Of a stretch of DNA of 64,000 nucleotides, positions 9,796 through 17,761 are shown piece by piece. The stretch comes from Vibrio hepatarius. Lineage in GTDB: Bacteria; Pseudomonadota; Gammaproteobacteria; Enterobacterales; Vibrionaceae. The translations under genes were made by a program, and so were the position numbers. Within the stretch, counting starts at the first letter, position 1. Each line of letters opens with the position of its first letter. The stretch is taken from positions 682,001 to 746,000 of the forward strand of contig NZ_LHPI01000001.1 of the NCBI RefSeq assembly GCF_001274785.1, read 5' to 3'. The notes below the pieces were generated by a model. The model did not search any database and was not told the DNA's origin. It saw only the letters and a program-made list of their open reading frames with translations.

Positions 9796-11100
9796 CTAGC
9801 GGTCCCAGTATGCTTCTTCCAAGCTGTCTTCACGTTCTGGCAGAGCGCGAGTCAAGCGTGGCGAGTGCTGGGTCAATACTTCGTAGCTCACTCGGTTTGC
9901 GTATTTACAAATTTGCGATAACGAGGAGTAAGTCAGATACGGCTTGTCATGCTTTGATGAATTCGGCACGTTGTTCGCGTGGTGGCTGTTCGCCGCCATA
10001 TCATGGAGCAGGGCAGAAAGTGCAGCATCACCAGCACCGTTGGTGTTTTTGATCTCTAGCGGGCCACCTAGGTAAGGGCCAATATGAGAGTATACTTTCA
10101 CGGGTGTTGTGCAGTCTTCTTTGCGCATTGCTCGGCTGAATTCGTACTTGTTGAACTCAGGGATGTTACCCGGTAACAATGGCAGTTCTGTTTCACGTTT
10201 AACAGAGTCATCTGTGTAACCCGCCATGTAAAGACCGACTGCGCCTGCAGTACAAAGAACTAAATCTACCCACTCAAGGGCTTTATCAGCCGCTAGTAGG
10301 GGATCTTTTTCGCCCGTCAGCGCTTCACCTTCTTCTTCGTTCATCGCAACAATAGAGATGTTCTCTTTGATGTATTGTTGCCACCACTCAGCGTTGCCTT
10401 CGATAACCCATTTAGTACCTAGCGTGAGCACCACAGGAACATTGTTCTGTTTCGCCAGCTCAATCGCGCGCGCGACGGCTTTAGGCATTGGATCTTCAGG
10501 TTTACCGCGCATCAGGTAAGAAGAGACAACCAACGCAGACGATTTTTCGAATACTTCACTTGGAATGCTTTCAGGACGAAGGTTATTCATTTCACCTTCG
10601 TTGATAGCGAATGTACGTTCGCCGTCATCCGAAATAAGGGTGTAACAACGACCAATTGAACCTTCAACCGTCTGTAAGTGGTTTAAGTTCATGCGCGATG
10701 AAGTTCGGCATAAGTAACGGTAAGCAAAAGAACCTACCTCGATGTTGCGCGACATAACACCAAGCAACACTGACTTGCTGTCTGCGAGGACAGAGTAGTT
10801 GTGTAGCGTGTTACCGATCGTATCACCAGGGTATTGGTGTGTGATCAAACCGCGTTCAACCAGTTCGTCATATAGAGCGTCAGCTTTGCTTTCTTCTAAG
10901 ACCAGAGAGTGACCTTTACTCAATTGATACTTTTCAAGGAACTCATCGTCTACACGAGCTTCGATATCAACAATGGTTTGTCCAACACCAACAATGATCG
11001 GGCGATAGAGTTTTGGTGTTTCTATCATCTGGTTGATGAGTGGGTCACGAGCGTGCGTAGGGAAGTAGTGCTTAGATTTGCGCTGTCCTGGGAACTTCAT
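9796..11100 (-). CDS. gsk: Inosine-guanosine kinase
   Basis: A 434-residue PfkB/ribokinase-family kinase, the same length as E. coli Gsk. It phosphorylates inosine and guanosine to IMP and GMP in purine salvage. Visible features are the N-terminal MKFPGQRKSKHYFP, the substrate region VVGVGQTIVDIEARV-like IIVGVGQTIVDIEA, and the C-terminal PfkB signature KNTNGAGDAALSALL with the catalytic Asp in GAGD. I chose Met at 11100 because it matches the family N-terminus; the frame extends 13 codons further. Monocistronic, convergent with the HAD gene. Confidence 0.92.
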   Translation of the reverse strand: MKFPGQRKSKHYFPTHARDPLINQMIETPKLYRPIIVGVGQTIVDIEARVDDEFLEKYQLSKGHSLVLEESKADALYDELVERGLITHQYPGDTIGNTLHNYSVLADSKSVLLGVMSRNIEVGSFAYRYLCRTSSRMNLNHLQTVEGSIGRCYTLISDDGERTFAINEGEMNNLRPESIPSEVFEKSSALVVSSYLMRGKPEDPMPKAVARAIELAKQNNVPVVLTLGTKWVIEGNAEWWQQYIKENISIVAMNEEEGEALTGEKDPLLAADKALEWVDLVLCTAGAVGLYMAGYTDDSVKRETELPLLPGNIPEFNKYEFSRAMRKEDCTTPVKVYSHIGPYLGGPLEIKNTNGAGDAALSALLHDMAANSHHANNVPNSSKHDKPYLTYSSLSQICKYANRVSYEVLTQHSPRLTRALPEREDSLEEAYWDR

Positions 11101-11176
11101 ATTTACAGGTAAGTAGGAAATTTTCGCGCATGATATCACACAACGGTAAGAATGCTTTCATTTTTATTACATAAAA

Positions 11177-11206
11177 CAGTGCCAGACCACGTGGCCTGGC
11201 ACTGTA
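11177..11206 (-). terminator. Intrinsic terminator after creA
   Basis: The strong stem CAGTGCCAG/CTGGCACTG is followed on the minus strand by TTTTATG, just past the creA stop. Confidence 0.75.
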
Positions 11207-11211
11207 AGGTT

Positions 11212-11682
11212 CTATTCTTTATCGGTATACGCACCAAACGCTTTGGTTCCCCAAAGTGGCACGGTTGACAAGCTGTGTTTGAAGCTACCGGAGGTTTCTT
11301 TTGTCGAGTAAGAGATGTACATCAGAGTTTGGTTTTCAACATCAAGAATACGGCGGATCTTCATGCTCTTGAAGAAGATACTCTTTGATTTTTTGAAGAC
11401 CACTTCGCCATCGTTAGATTTGTCGATTTGTGCAATCATTTCCGGTGTAATTTCGCCCGTTTGACGGCATGAAATCGAGCTATCACTTGGGTCTGCTAAG
11501 CTAAAGTCCGCTTCTATAGAAGCCACATGACAGGTAACACCCGTTACGATTGGGTCTTGCATATGATTGAGCTTGATATCTTTCATTGTGAATAGACCTA
11601 GGCTCACGTCGCCCACTTCACCACTATCACAAGCTGAAAGGCTAAGCGCCATTACCGCGGCTAAGGTTAACTTTTTAATCAT
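11212..11682 (-). CDS. creA: CreA family lipoprotein
   Basis: A 156-residue protein of the CreA family, a conserved periplasmic protein of unknown function. The N-terminus is a lipoprotein signal ending LSLSAC. The family core is recognisable in VGDVSLGLFTMKDIKL, DPIVTGVTCHVASIEADFS and ISCRQTGEI, with two conserved cysteines. In E. coli creA sits beside the creBCD regulatory genes; here it stands alone, so no functional hint comes from context. Its own terminator follows. Confidence 0.88.
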   Translation of the reverse strand: MIKKLTLAAVMALSLSACDSGEVGDVSLGLFTMKDIKLNHMQDPIVTGVTCHVASIEADFSLADPSDSSISCRQTGEITPEMIAQIDKSNDGEVVFKKSKSIFFKSMKIRRILDVENQTLMYISYSTKETSGSFKHSLSTVPLWGTKAFGAYTDKE

Positions 11683-11856
11683 AATAATGTGTCCTAAAAA
11701 CTAAGGGCAAATCTGCCAAGAAGCGATAAACCTAATCTAACTGATTGACATAGCATATCAGCTTTTCTGTCGTATATTGAATAATCACGTAAAACACTTG
11801 TGAGATGACCAGCTTACCGATAAGCTGACGCCAAATTGCTCGAGTTGTAGATAATA

Positions 11857-12375
11857 ATGACAGACACCATTCCGCACATCGCTAAAATCAAAAACCAATG
11901 GCTCGCTGAGCAAGTTGACGTACAGTACCCAACGAAAGAAAGTTTAGCGGGACGCAAGCTCTATCTAGCGAAAGCGGAGCAACAACATTTCACCACTCTG
12001 GATACTGACATTCAGTGTGAGTCGAATTTTGCGCAAGAAGATATTTTCCTTGTCGACTTTCATCGTTTGACTGTCATGTTCTCACTTCTACAGTCTCAAC
12101 GCTGGGATAAGCCCGAAGAACAAGAACTGATTGTCGAGTTCCTTACTCAAATTATCTATTCCGAACCATGCCAGCTCTATTTGGGTTTCAGCAATGGTGA
12201 GCCTGTTGCCGCAGCGGTAGTAACCACCACTGACGATGCTTTTCTGATCTCTGATGTTGTGGTGAATCAAGCCAGTGATATCGAGAACTGCACGCGCTTT
12301 GCTCTCTCGATCGCTAACAAGTTATCGCTGAATAGCTCATCATCTTGCGAACTCTATCTCGAAGTCACCCCTTAA
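11857..12375 (+). CDS. Conserved hypothetical protein, possibly GNAT-like
   Basis: A 172-residue protein that I do not recognise with certainty. The C-terminal half (LYLGFSNGEPVAAAVVTTTDDAFLISDVVV, then a helix) has the strand-turn-strand pattern of a GNAT acetyltransferase core, but no clear acetyl-CoA P-loop is visible. The N-terminal half is rich in Gln and Glu and has no signal peptide or membrane helix, so it is probably cytoplasmic. It is a single gene. Codon use is like its neighbours, which suggests a core gene. Confidence 0.65.
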   Translation: MTDTIPHIAKIKNQWLAEQVDVQYPTKESLAGRKLYLAKAEQQHFTTLDTDIQCESNFAQEDIFLVDFHRLTVMFSLLQSQRWDKPEEQELIVEFLTQIIYSEPCQLYLGFSNGEPVAAAVVTTTDDAFLISDVVVNQASDIENCTRFALSIANKLSLNSSSSCELYLEVTP

Positions 12376-12392
12376 TATTTTTCTTCGTAACC

Positions 12393-12414
12393 TAGACACT
12401 TTCTTGGTGTCTAG
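12393..12414 (+). other. Hairpin downstream of the hypothetical gene
   Basis: The 8-bp stem CTAGACAC/GTGTCTAG has a short loop and lies about 18 bp after the stop codon at 12375. No T run follows, so it may be a weak terminator or an mRNA-stabilising structure. Confidence 0.45.
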
Positions 12415-12447
12415 TGAGCTATTTCATCTTTGAAACACCATAGCTAA

Positions 12448-12512
12448 GGTATGAATCAACACAGATATCTGCTCAAAGGGTGATTTAACTATGAATTTTG
12501 CTGATTCATACC
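12448..12512. repeat. 11-bp inverted repeat in intergenic region
   Basis: GGTATGAATCA at 12448-12458 and its reverse complement TGATTCATACC at 12502-12512 are separated by 43 bp, upstream of the yieH-like gene. It could be a paired operator or the arms of an RNA structure. Confidence 0.5.
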
Positions 12513-12588
12513 CATTTTTGACACCAATTTGTTAAGCCAATCATGTTAAACATGCTCAACTGCTTTATTATTTTTTGAGTTGAAATAA

Positions 12589-13248
12589 ATGGGCGTGAAT
12601 ATGGCGAAACCACAAACTAGATGCGTAATTTTTGATTGCGATGGTACCTTGGTTGACAGTGAACGTCTGTGCTGCGAAACGCTTTGCCAAGTGTTTCAAG
12701 AGTTTGATGTCGAGTTATCAATGCAGGACGCGATTGATTATTTCGAGGGCGGAAAGCTGGCGGACATACTGGCGAAATTTAATCAGCATCTTGGCGTCGA
12801 TATCTCGCTCGATAAGTTGGAACCTTTGTACCGTGACAAACTGGATCAGTTATTCGAGCAACAATTGCAACCTATGGAAGGCGTGTTCGAAACGCTCAGT
12901 TCATTAGACGCCAAAAATATTGAGTATTGTGTGGTGTCAAATGGGCCGCGTAGCAAGATTGAGCGCTCACTGCAACTGACCGGGTTACTACCTTACTTTG
13001 AGGGTAAGCTTTTCTCTGCGTTTGAAACTAACAGTTGGAAGCCCGAACCAGATCTCATTTTGTACAGCGCAATGAATATGGGCTTTCGTTTAGACGAGTG
13101 TCTGTATGTAGATGATACGCCGAAAGGGCTAGAAGCTGGTGTAAGAGCAGGGGTTCGAACCGTTCATTTGCTTGGACTTAACGAAAAGCCTCATCAGTTC
13201 GATATCGATAAAATTCGCACGCTTCGTGATTTAGAAGCGTGCTTATAA
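12589..13248 (+). CDS. HAD phosphatase, YieH-like (6-phosphogluconate phosphatase family)
   Basis: A 219-residue HAD superfamily phosphatase. Motif I is IFDCDGTLVDSE, motif II is CVVSNGPRSK, motif III is in SWKPEPDLILY and motif IV is LYVDDTPKGLEAG. The FDCDGTLVDSE, VVSNGP and KLFSAFE patterns resemble E. coli YieH, which dephosphorylates 6-phosphogluconate and phosphoenolpyruvate in vitro. The start could be 12589 or the ATG at 12601; neither has a strong ribosome binding site. The small zinc-ribbon gene converges 10 bp downstream. Confidence 0.78.
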   Translation: MGVNMAKPQTRCVIFDCDGTLVDSERLCCETLCQVFQEFDVELSMQDAIDYFEGGKLADILAKFNQHLGVDISLDKLEPLYRDKLDQLFEQQLQPMEGVFETLSSLDAKNIEYCVVSNGPRSKIERSLQLTGLLPYFEGKLFSAFETNSWKPEPDLILYSAMNMGFRLDECLYVDDTPKGLEAGVRAGVRTVHLLGLNEKPHQFDIDKIRTLRDLEACL

Positions 13249-13258
13249 AGGTAACGAC

Positions 13259-13462
13259 TTAGTGACAAGCGTGAAGGGGAATCACGGTCTTTCTTTCAGC
13301 CATCACTAAGTTGATATGCGGTTCGAATGCGACGACTTGTTCTAAGTCTTCAAAAAATGAGCCACATTCAGCACAAAGCATGCTGTTTTTTTCAGACAGT
13401 AAGTATTCTTCGCTCCCACATAGCGGGCAGCACAAAGTCGTCTCTTTATTTTGTTGAGTCAT
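13259..13462 (-). CDS. Small zinc-ribbon protein
   Basis: A 67-residue protein with two Cys pairs, CCPLCGSEEY and MLCAECGSFF, spaced as in a zinc ribbon. The C-terminal half is a short strand-rich stretch ending PLHACH. The function is unknown. It converges on the YieH-like gene with a 10-bp gap. It has no signal peptide, so it is presumably cytoplasmic. Confidence 0.65.
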   Translation of the reverse strand: MTQQNKETTLCCPLCGSEEYLLSEKNSMLCAECGSFFEDLEQVVAFEPHINLVMAERKTVIPLHACH

Positions 13463-13725
13463 AGGTAAGTTCTCCAGCAGCTTTAAAGCGATCTAATATA
13501 GGGTTTTGTGTTTATTAATTATTCTTAGAATTACTCTTAATATAATTATTAGGCGAGTAATTAATTTCTATACGCTAAAACTAGCTCGAAGCTTGATTGT
13601 AAGGTAGTTACTTATAGAAATTGTGAGAGTCAATTCATATATTCTTCTGACTATACTGTAAAATATTGCGTTGTTGGTTTGGAATGAGTATCAAAGTCCG
13701 AAGCGCTGAATAAAATGCTCCGGAT

Positions 13726-15162
13726 TTATTTTGCTTGCTCGGCAATGAGTTTAGCAAACAACTCCATCGCGCTTTGCCAATTCTTGTCACTATCAAAATT
13801 CGCGACACTGACTCGAATGCAATGCTTAAACTGGTCACTGGTACCAAACATAAAGCCAGGTAAGATACTGATCTTATGTTGGTTGCAAGCTTGATAAAGC
13901 TGATAACTATCAATACTTTTTGGCAGTCGAATCCAAAGTAAGAAGGAACCTTGAACTCCTGAAATATGATATTGGTTTATTAGTTCTGGGTACGCGTCCA
14001 TAGCATTTTTAAATAACTGGATATATCGCTTGGCATTATTCTGATAACAACGTCGCATCTTTGAAATATGGTTTCGATATTTTCCAGACGTTAAAAATTC
14101 ACCTACCGCAGACTGCATCAAGTTTAAGCTGCCCATATTTTCACATAACAAGTACTTTTCGACTTTTTCGCGATAGCGGCCAGCAAGCATCCAACCAATT
14201 CTAAGCCTTGAATCTAGTGTTTTAGACAGCGAATTCACGTAAATGACTCTTTGTTTATCATCTAAGGCACGCAAACTTGGGATCGGTGAACCAAAGGAAA
14301 GTGCGCCGAAAACGTCATCCTCAATAATAGGGATAGCACCGGATACGTTCAGAAGCTGTTTGCGTCTTTCAAGTGGCATAACTGCGCTACTAGGATTGGT
14401 AAAATTTGGCGTAACCAGAATCGCTTTGACGTTCCATTTAGCCAGTGCCGATTCTAAAGCAAGTGGATCCATTCCTTGAAAGTCGCAACTTGGGATTTCT
14501 AACACCTCGAGCCCAAGAGATTCCAGTAACAATAAGTTGCCGAAATAACACGGAGATTCAACAGCAACAATATCCCCAGGTACTGTTATAGCCCTTAGTG
14601 CAAGACTGATCGCTTGCTGCGCGCCGTGGGTTACTAAGATTTCATCTACGTTTGCAGGAGTACCAAGATCTTGCGTTATCTTCGCCAGTTGTTTGATTAA
14701 CAAAGTGTCACCAGGTGGCAGCTGATAGTGGCTGGCGGTATGGGTCTGGCGCCGACTATGACGACCTATCTCGGCATAAAGACTTTTAATCGCTGGTGTG
14801 TCTGTGCTGGGATGAGCCGAACCCGTTGGTAGCAATTCCTTGTAATTGGGGTAGGTAAGCACCTCTTTACACACCGAGAGTAAGTCCACTCTAGTCGGTT
14901 TGACGTGTGATGTTTGCACCAATTTGAGTGAGTTAACTCGATAACCCGATTTAGGCATAGAGTAAATCAACCCTTGAGCTTCAAGCTCCTGAAAGGCGCG
15001 AATGATGGTGTTTTTGCCGAATCCAAGTTCGTCAACCAACTGACGAATCGAAGGTAGCTTGTCGTTGTGTTGATAGACGCCATTGTCAATCGCGCTTCTT
15101 AAAATACGCTCAACTTGGAGATATTTGCTCATATCAGTCGATTTAGATAAATCTGTACCCAT
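13726..15162 (-). CDS. MocR-type regulator: GntR DNA-binding domain fused to aminotransferase fold
   Basis: A 478-residue MocR/PdxR-family transcription factor. Residues about 12-80 form a winged helix (DKLPSIRQLVDELGFGKNTIIRAFQELEAQGLIYSMPKSGYRV). The rest is a class I aminotransferase-like domain that binds PLP: VTHGAQQAISLALRAI, TPNFTNPSSAVM and the Lys-containing YVNSLSKTLDSRLRIGWM. Such regulators usually respond to PLP or amino-compound adducts. The gene is divergent from a DMT-family exporter 91 bp away, which is its most likely target. Two candidate starts (15162 and 15132) lack clear Shine-Dalgarno sequences. Confidence 0.88.
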   Translation of the reverse strand: MGTDLSKSTDMSKYLQVERILRSAIDNGVYQHNDKLPSIRQLVDELGFGKNTIIRAFQELEAQGLIYSMPKSGYRVNSLKLVQTSHVKPTRVDLLSVCKEVLTYPNYKELLPTGSAHPSTDTPAIKSLYAEIGRHSRRQTHTASHYQLPPGDTLLIKQLAKITQDLGTPANVDEILVTHGAQQAISLALRAITVPGDIVAVESPCYFGNLLLLESLGLEVLEIPSCDFQGMDPLALESALAKWNVKAILVTPNFTNPSSAVMPLERRKQLLNVSGAIPIIEDDVFGALSFGSPIPSLRALDDKQRVIYVNSLSKTLDSRLRIGWMLAGRYREKVEKYLLCENMGSLNLMQSAVGEFLTSGKYRNHISKMRRCYQNNAKRYIQLFKNAMDAYPELINQYHISGVQGSFLLWIRLPKSIDSYQLYQACNQHKISILPGFMFGTSDQFKHCIRVSVANFDSDKNWQSAMELFAKLIAEQAK

Positions 15163-15253
15163 AAAAATGCGCCCAACTGTGACTTACTGTAATTATTGTA
15201 CCCAGTTAGATTAGCACCATTAACAAAGGTAAAACAATTAGAGAACATCAGTC

Positions 15254-16156
15254 ATGCTTATTAGAGCTATCCCATTTGTCTTCGTCATTCTTTGGGCGTC
15301 CGGATTTGTCGGAGCACGTTTTGGTCTGCAATACGCCGAGCCTGCGACTCTGCTGTCGATTCGTATGGCGGGAAATGTGCTGCTGTTTCTTGTGTTGATT
15401 GCTTTCTTGCGTCGTAGAGTTCCAACAGGCAAAGACTTTCTACACAGTTGCGTAGTAGGGATACTGATTCACGGGTTTTATTTGGGCGGAACCTATTTCG
15501 CTATAGCGCTAGGTATGCCGGCTGGATTAAGCTCATTGCTGGTTGGGATACAACCGATATTAACCGCGGTACTGCTTGTTTCATTTACCCGAGAGCAATT
15601 CAAACCGGTGCAATGGCTTGGTTTGGTGATGGGCTTTATTGGAATTTCGCTTGTGCTTGGCGGAAAAATGGAATGGCAGTCTGAGAGTGATAAAGTGCTG
15701 GCGATAGCCGTTTGTTTGTGCGCGTTGGTTGGCATTACCTTAGGAACGCTGTATCAAAAGAAATACTGCAACACCAGTGACATGGTCGGCAGTGCAATGG
15801 TGCAGTATTTAGCAGCTGGTGCTTTGTTTTTACCTGTGGCGATTCAATTCGAAACCATGCACGTCGAGTGGACTCAAGAATTTATCTTAACTTTGATTTG
15901 GTTGGTGGTGGTACTGTCGTGTGTGGCAATCTTATTGCTGCTTTATATGGTAAAAAATGGTGCGGCATCGAGCGTTGCTTCGGTGTTTTATCTTGTACCA
16001 CCCACAACGGCAATTCAGGCTTGGTTAGCGTTTGGTGAATCATTTGATGTGACAGGTATGCTAGGGTTCGCTTTTGCAGCGGTGGCCGTGTATTTGGTGG
16101 TTAAAAAGCCAAGGCTGTTTGGCGTGAAAACGAATCAAACATGTTCTGCTGAATGA
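15254..16156 (+). CDS. EamA/DMT family transporter
   Basis: A 300-residue inner-membrane protein with about ten transmembrane helices and the two EamA repeats (FVILWASGFVGARFGL; the second half begins near VGITLGTLYQKKY). The family exports amino acids, nucleotide-related compounds or other small metabolites. Divergent transcription from the MocR-type regulator suggests that the regulator controls it and that the substrate is an amine or amino acid. AGAGAA lies upstream of the ATG. A bidirectional hairpin follows. Confidence 0.88.
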   Translation: MLIRAIPFVFVILWASGFVGARFGLQYAEPATLLSIRMAGNVLLFLVLIAFLRRRVPTGKDFLHSCVVGILIHGFYLGGTYFAIALGMPAGLSSLLVGIQPILTAVLLVSFTREQFKPVQWLGLVMGFIGISLVLGGKMEWQSESDKVLAIAVCLCALVGITLGTLYQKKYCNTSDMVGSAMVQYLAAGALFLPVAIQFETMHVEWTQEFILTLIWLVVVLSCVAILLLLYMVKNGAASSVASVFYLVPPTTAIQAWLAFGESFDVTGMLGFAFAAVAVYLVVKKPRLFGVKTNQTCSAE

Positions 16157-16162
16157 AGTAAT

Positions 16163-16196
16163 AAAAACGCCTGCTCGAAAGCAGGCGTTTTTATTT
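16163..16196. terminator. Bidirectional terminator between DMT gene and mgsA
   Basis: A 12-bp stem AAAAACGCCTGC/GCAGGCGTTTTT with a 6-base loop, A/T flanked, lies between convergent genes. Confidence 0.88.
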
Positions 16197-16205
16197 GTCA
16201 GGCTA

Positions 16206-16661
16206 TTAAGTACGTTTTGCCAAATAAGCTTCGTAGTCTGGAACTTCAATATCGACTTCCTGTTCCATTAAGTTTGACTCAAATAGGAATTTAGCCGAAG
16301 CACGGTTGGTTGCCACAGGGATGTTCCACACACTCGCAATACGAAGTAGGGCTTTTACATCTGGATCATGTGGAACGGCGTTCAGTGGGTCCCAAAAGAA
16401 CACCAATACATCGATTTTACCTTCCGAAATCAGCGCACCCAATTGTTGGTCGCCGCCCATAGGGCCACTGATTAAACTCTTGATCGCAAGACCCGTTTCT
16501 TTACTTAAGATTGAACCCGTTGTGCCTGTCGCGTATAAAAAGTGGCGTTGTAACTTATCTTTATTCTCTTTTACCCAGCGTACAAGTTCTGGCTTGCAGT
16601 TGTCATGCGCCACTAGGGCAATGTGCTTGTGTGCAGGGATGGTACGAATTGTCTTTTCCAT
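16206..16661 (-). CDS. mgsA: Methylglyoxal synthase
   Basis: A 151-residue MgsA, the usual length. It converts dihydroxyacetone phosphate to methylglyoxal and phosphate, a bypass of lower glycolysis when phosphate is limiting. Conserved elements seen are [10 protein letters not shown], the phosphate-binding [10 protein letters not shown], the catalytic Asp in [10 protein letters not shown], and [20 protein letters not shown] with the active-site His. The gene lies just downstream of torT on the same strand (9-bp gap), so it may be co-transcribed. YqhD-type aldehyde reductases detoxify methylglyoxal, and one is encoded in this window. Confidence 0.95.
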   Translation of the reverse strand: MEKTIRTIPAHKHIALVAHDNCKPELVRWVKENKDKLQRHFLYATGTTGSILSKETGLAIKSLISGPMGGDQQLGALISEGKIDVLVFFWDPLNAVPHDPDVKALLRIASVWNIPVATNRASAKFLFESNLMEQEVDIEVPDYEAYLAKRT

Positions 16662-16670
16662 TCAGACTTC

Positions 16671-17693
16671 CTAATTGTTTCCGTTATGAACGTAAAATGT
16701 CGGTCGATATTCAGAGGGAGAAAGTGAGTCCTCAATGACCTTTTTATTCAGTGTCTTAGGCGTCAGTGGCTCTATTTTCGGTGCACTAACGCGTTGATAA
16801 TCTTTATGTCGTAAATAGCTAACAGCTTGTTGTACGGACAGACGCCCTTGCTTGACCATCTTATCCGTTGGGGCAAATTCGACTTTATCACGTAGTAAGC
16901 CTCGGTATACGCCGTGACTTAAGTAGGTTGAAACCAGTCCAATTTGCTCAGTTTTACCCGCAGCGCGAAGTTCGCTAATCGCCGCTTCAATGGCAACCGC
17001 ACTACCGACAATATAATCAACATCATCGTTATCTATCGCTTTTTGTACAAGGTTTCTTTGTAGTTCTTTGTCATTATCCGCCCACAATGTGTCGATAATG
17101 CGAAGATCGCTGTGTTTGATCGCGTCATAAAACCCTTTCAGTACGGGTTTGGTTCCTCCGCTAGAGCGAGGGCCGGGCAGTAGCGCAATATTTGTGATGC
17201 CAGAACCTGACGGGTGTCTTTGTTTAAGATAGTCACCAGCGTAAAAGCCCATCCAGTACCAATCTACACCCACTTCGCCTTTCAAGTTGACTTGGTTTTC
17301 TTCATTGAGTGAGAGCTTGTTTACCGCAGCAAAAACGGGAATAGCACCCGTGTATTGGCGTAACGAGTTGTCATAGAGTTCGGGAGCCACTGTACCCAAG
17401 ATGATGGCATCAGCGTTCCAACGGGCACACAAAGACAACTGTTCCTTTTGTTTGTCGTAGTTCATGTAACCGCCGGCTTCCAGCACTCTCAAATCAGCAC
17501 CTTGCTTACGCGCTTCGTCAACCATGCCATAGTTGACGGATAGCCAATACGAATCTTTAAGGTGAGGATAGATAGCACATAAGCGAGGAGGCTCCGCCGC
17601 GCTTGCAGTACCCGCCAACGAACCGAGAGCGAGGGTCATTGTCGCGGAGGAAAGCTTTTTCTTAATTGAGCGCAAAGACATACGGTATTTCAT
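16671..17693 (-). CDS. torT: Periplasmic TMAO-sensing protein TorT
   Basis: A TorT-like periplasmic binding protein of about 340 residues. A signal peptide ends TASAAEP, followed by LCAIYPHLKDSYWLSVNYGMVDEARKQ, a LacI/periplasmic-binding fold start; DSYWLSVNYGM is typical of TorT. TorT binds trimethylamine N-oxide and presents it to the sensor TorS. The gene is divergent from torS, as expected. The start is either 17693 or 17681; no strong ribosome binding site helps. Neither torR nor torCAD is in the window. Confidence 0.85.
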   Translation of the reverse strand: MKYRMSLRSIKKKLSSATMTLALGSLAGTASAAEPPRLCAIYPHLKDSYWLSVNYGMVDEARKQGADLRVLEAGGYMNYDKQKEQLSLCARWNADAIILGTVAPELYDNSLRQYTGAIPVFAAVNKLSLNEENQVNLKGEVGVDWYWMGFYAGDYLKQRHPSGSGITNIALLPGPRSSGGTKPVLKGFYDAIKHSDLRIIDTLWADNDKELQRNLVQKAIDNDDVDYIVGSAVAIEAAISELRAAGKTEQIGLVSTYLSHGVYRGLLRDKVEFAPTDKMVKQGRLSVQQAVSYLRHKDYQRVSAPKIEPLTPKTLNKKVIEDSLSPSEYRPTFYVHNGNN

Positions 17694-17761
17694 TGGTAAA
17701 TAAGGGGTAAACACTGCAAAATATACTGCATTCTACCAGAGTTAAAAAGTGAAGTATCTCG

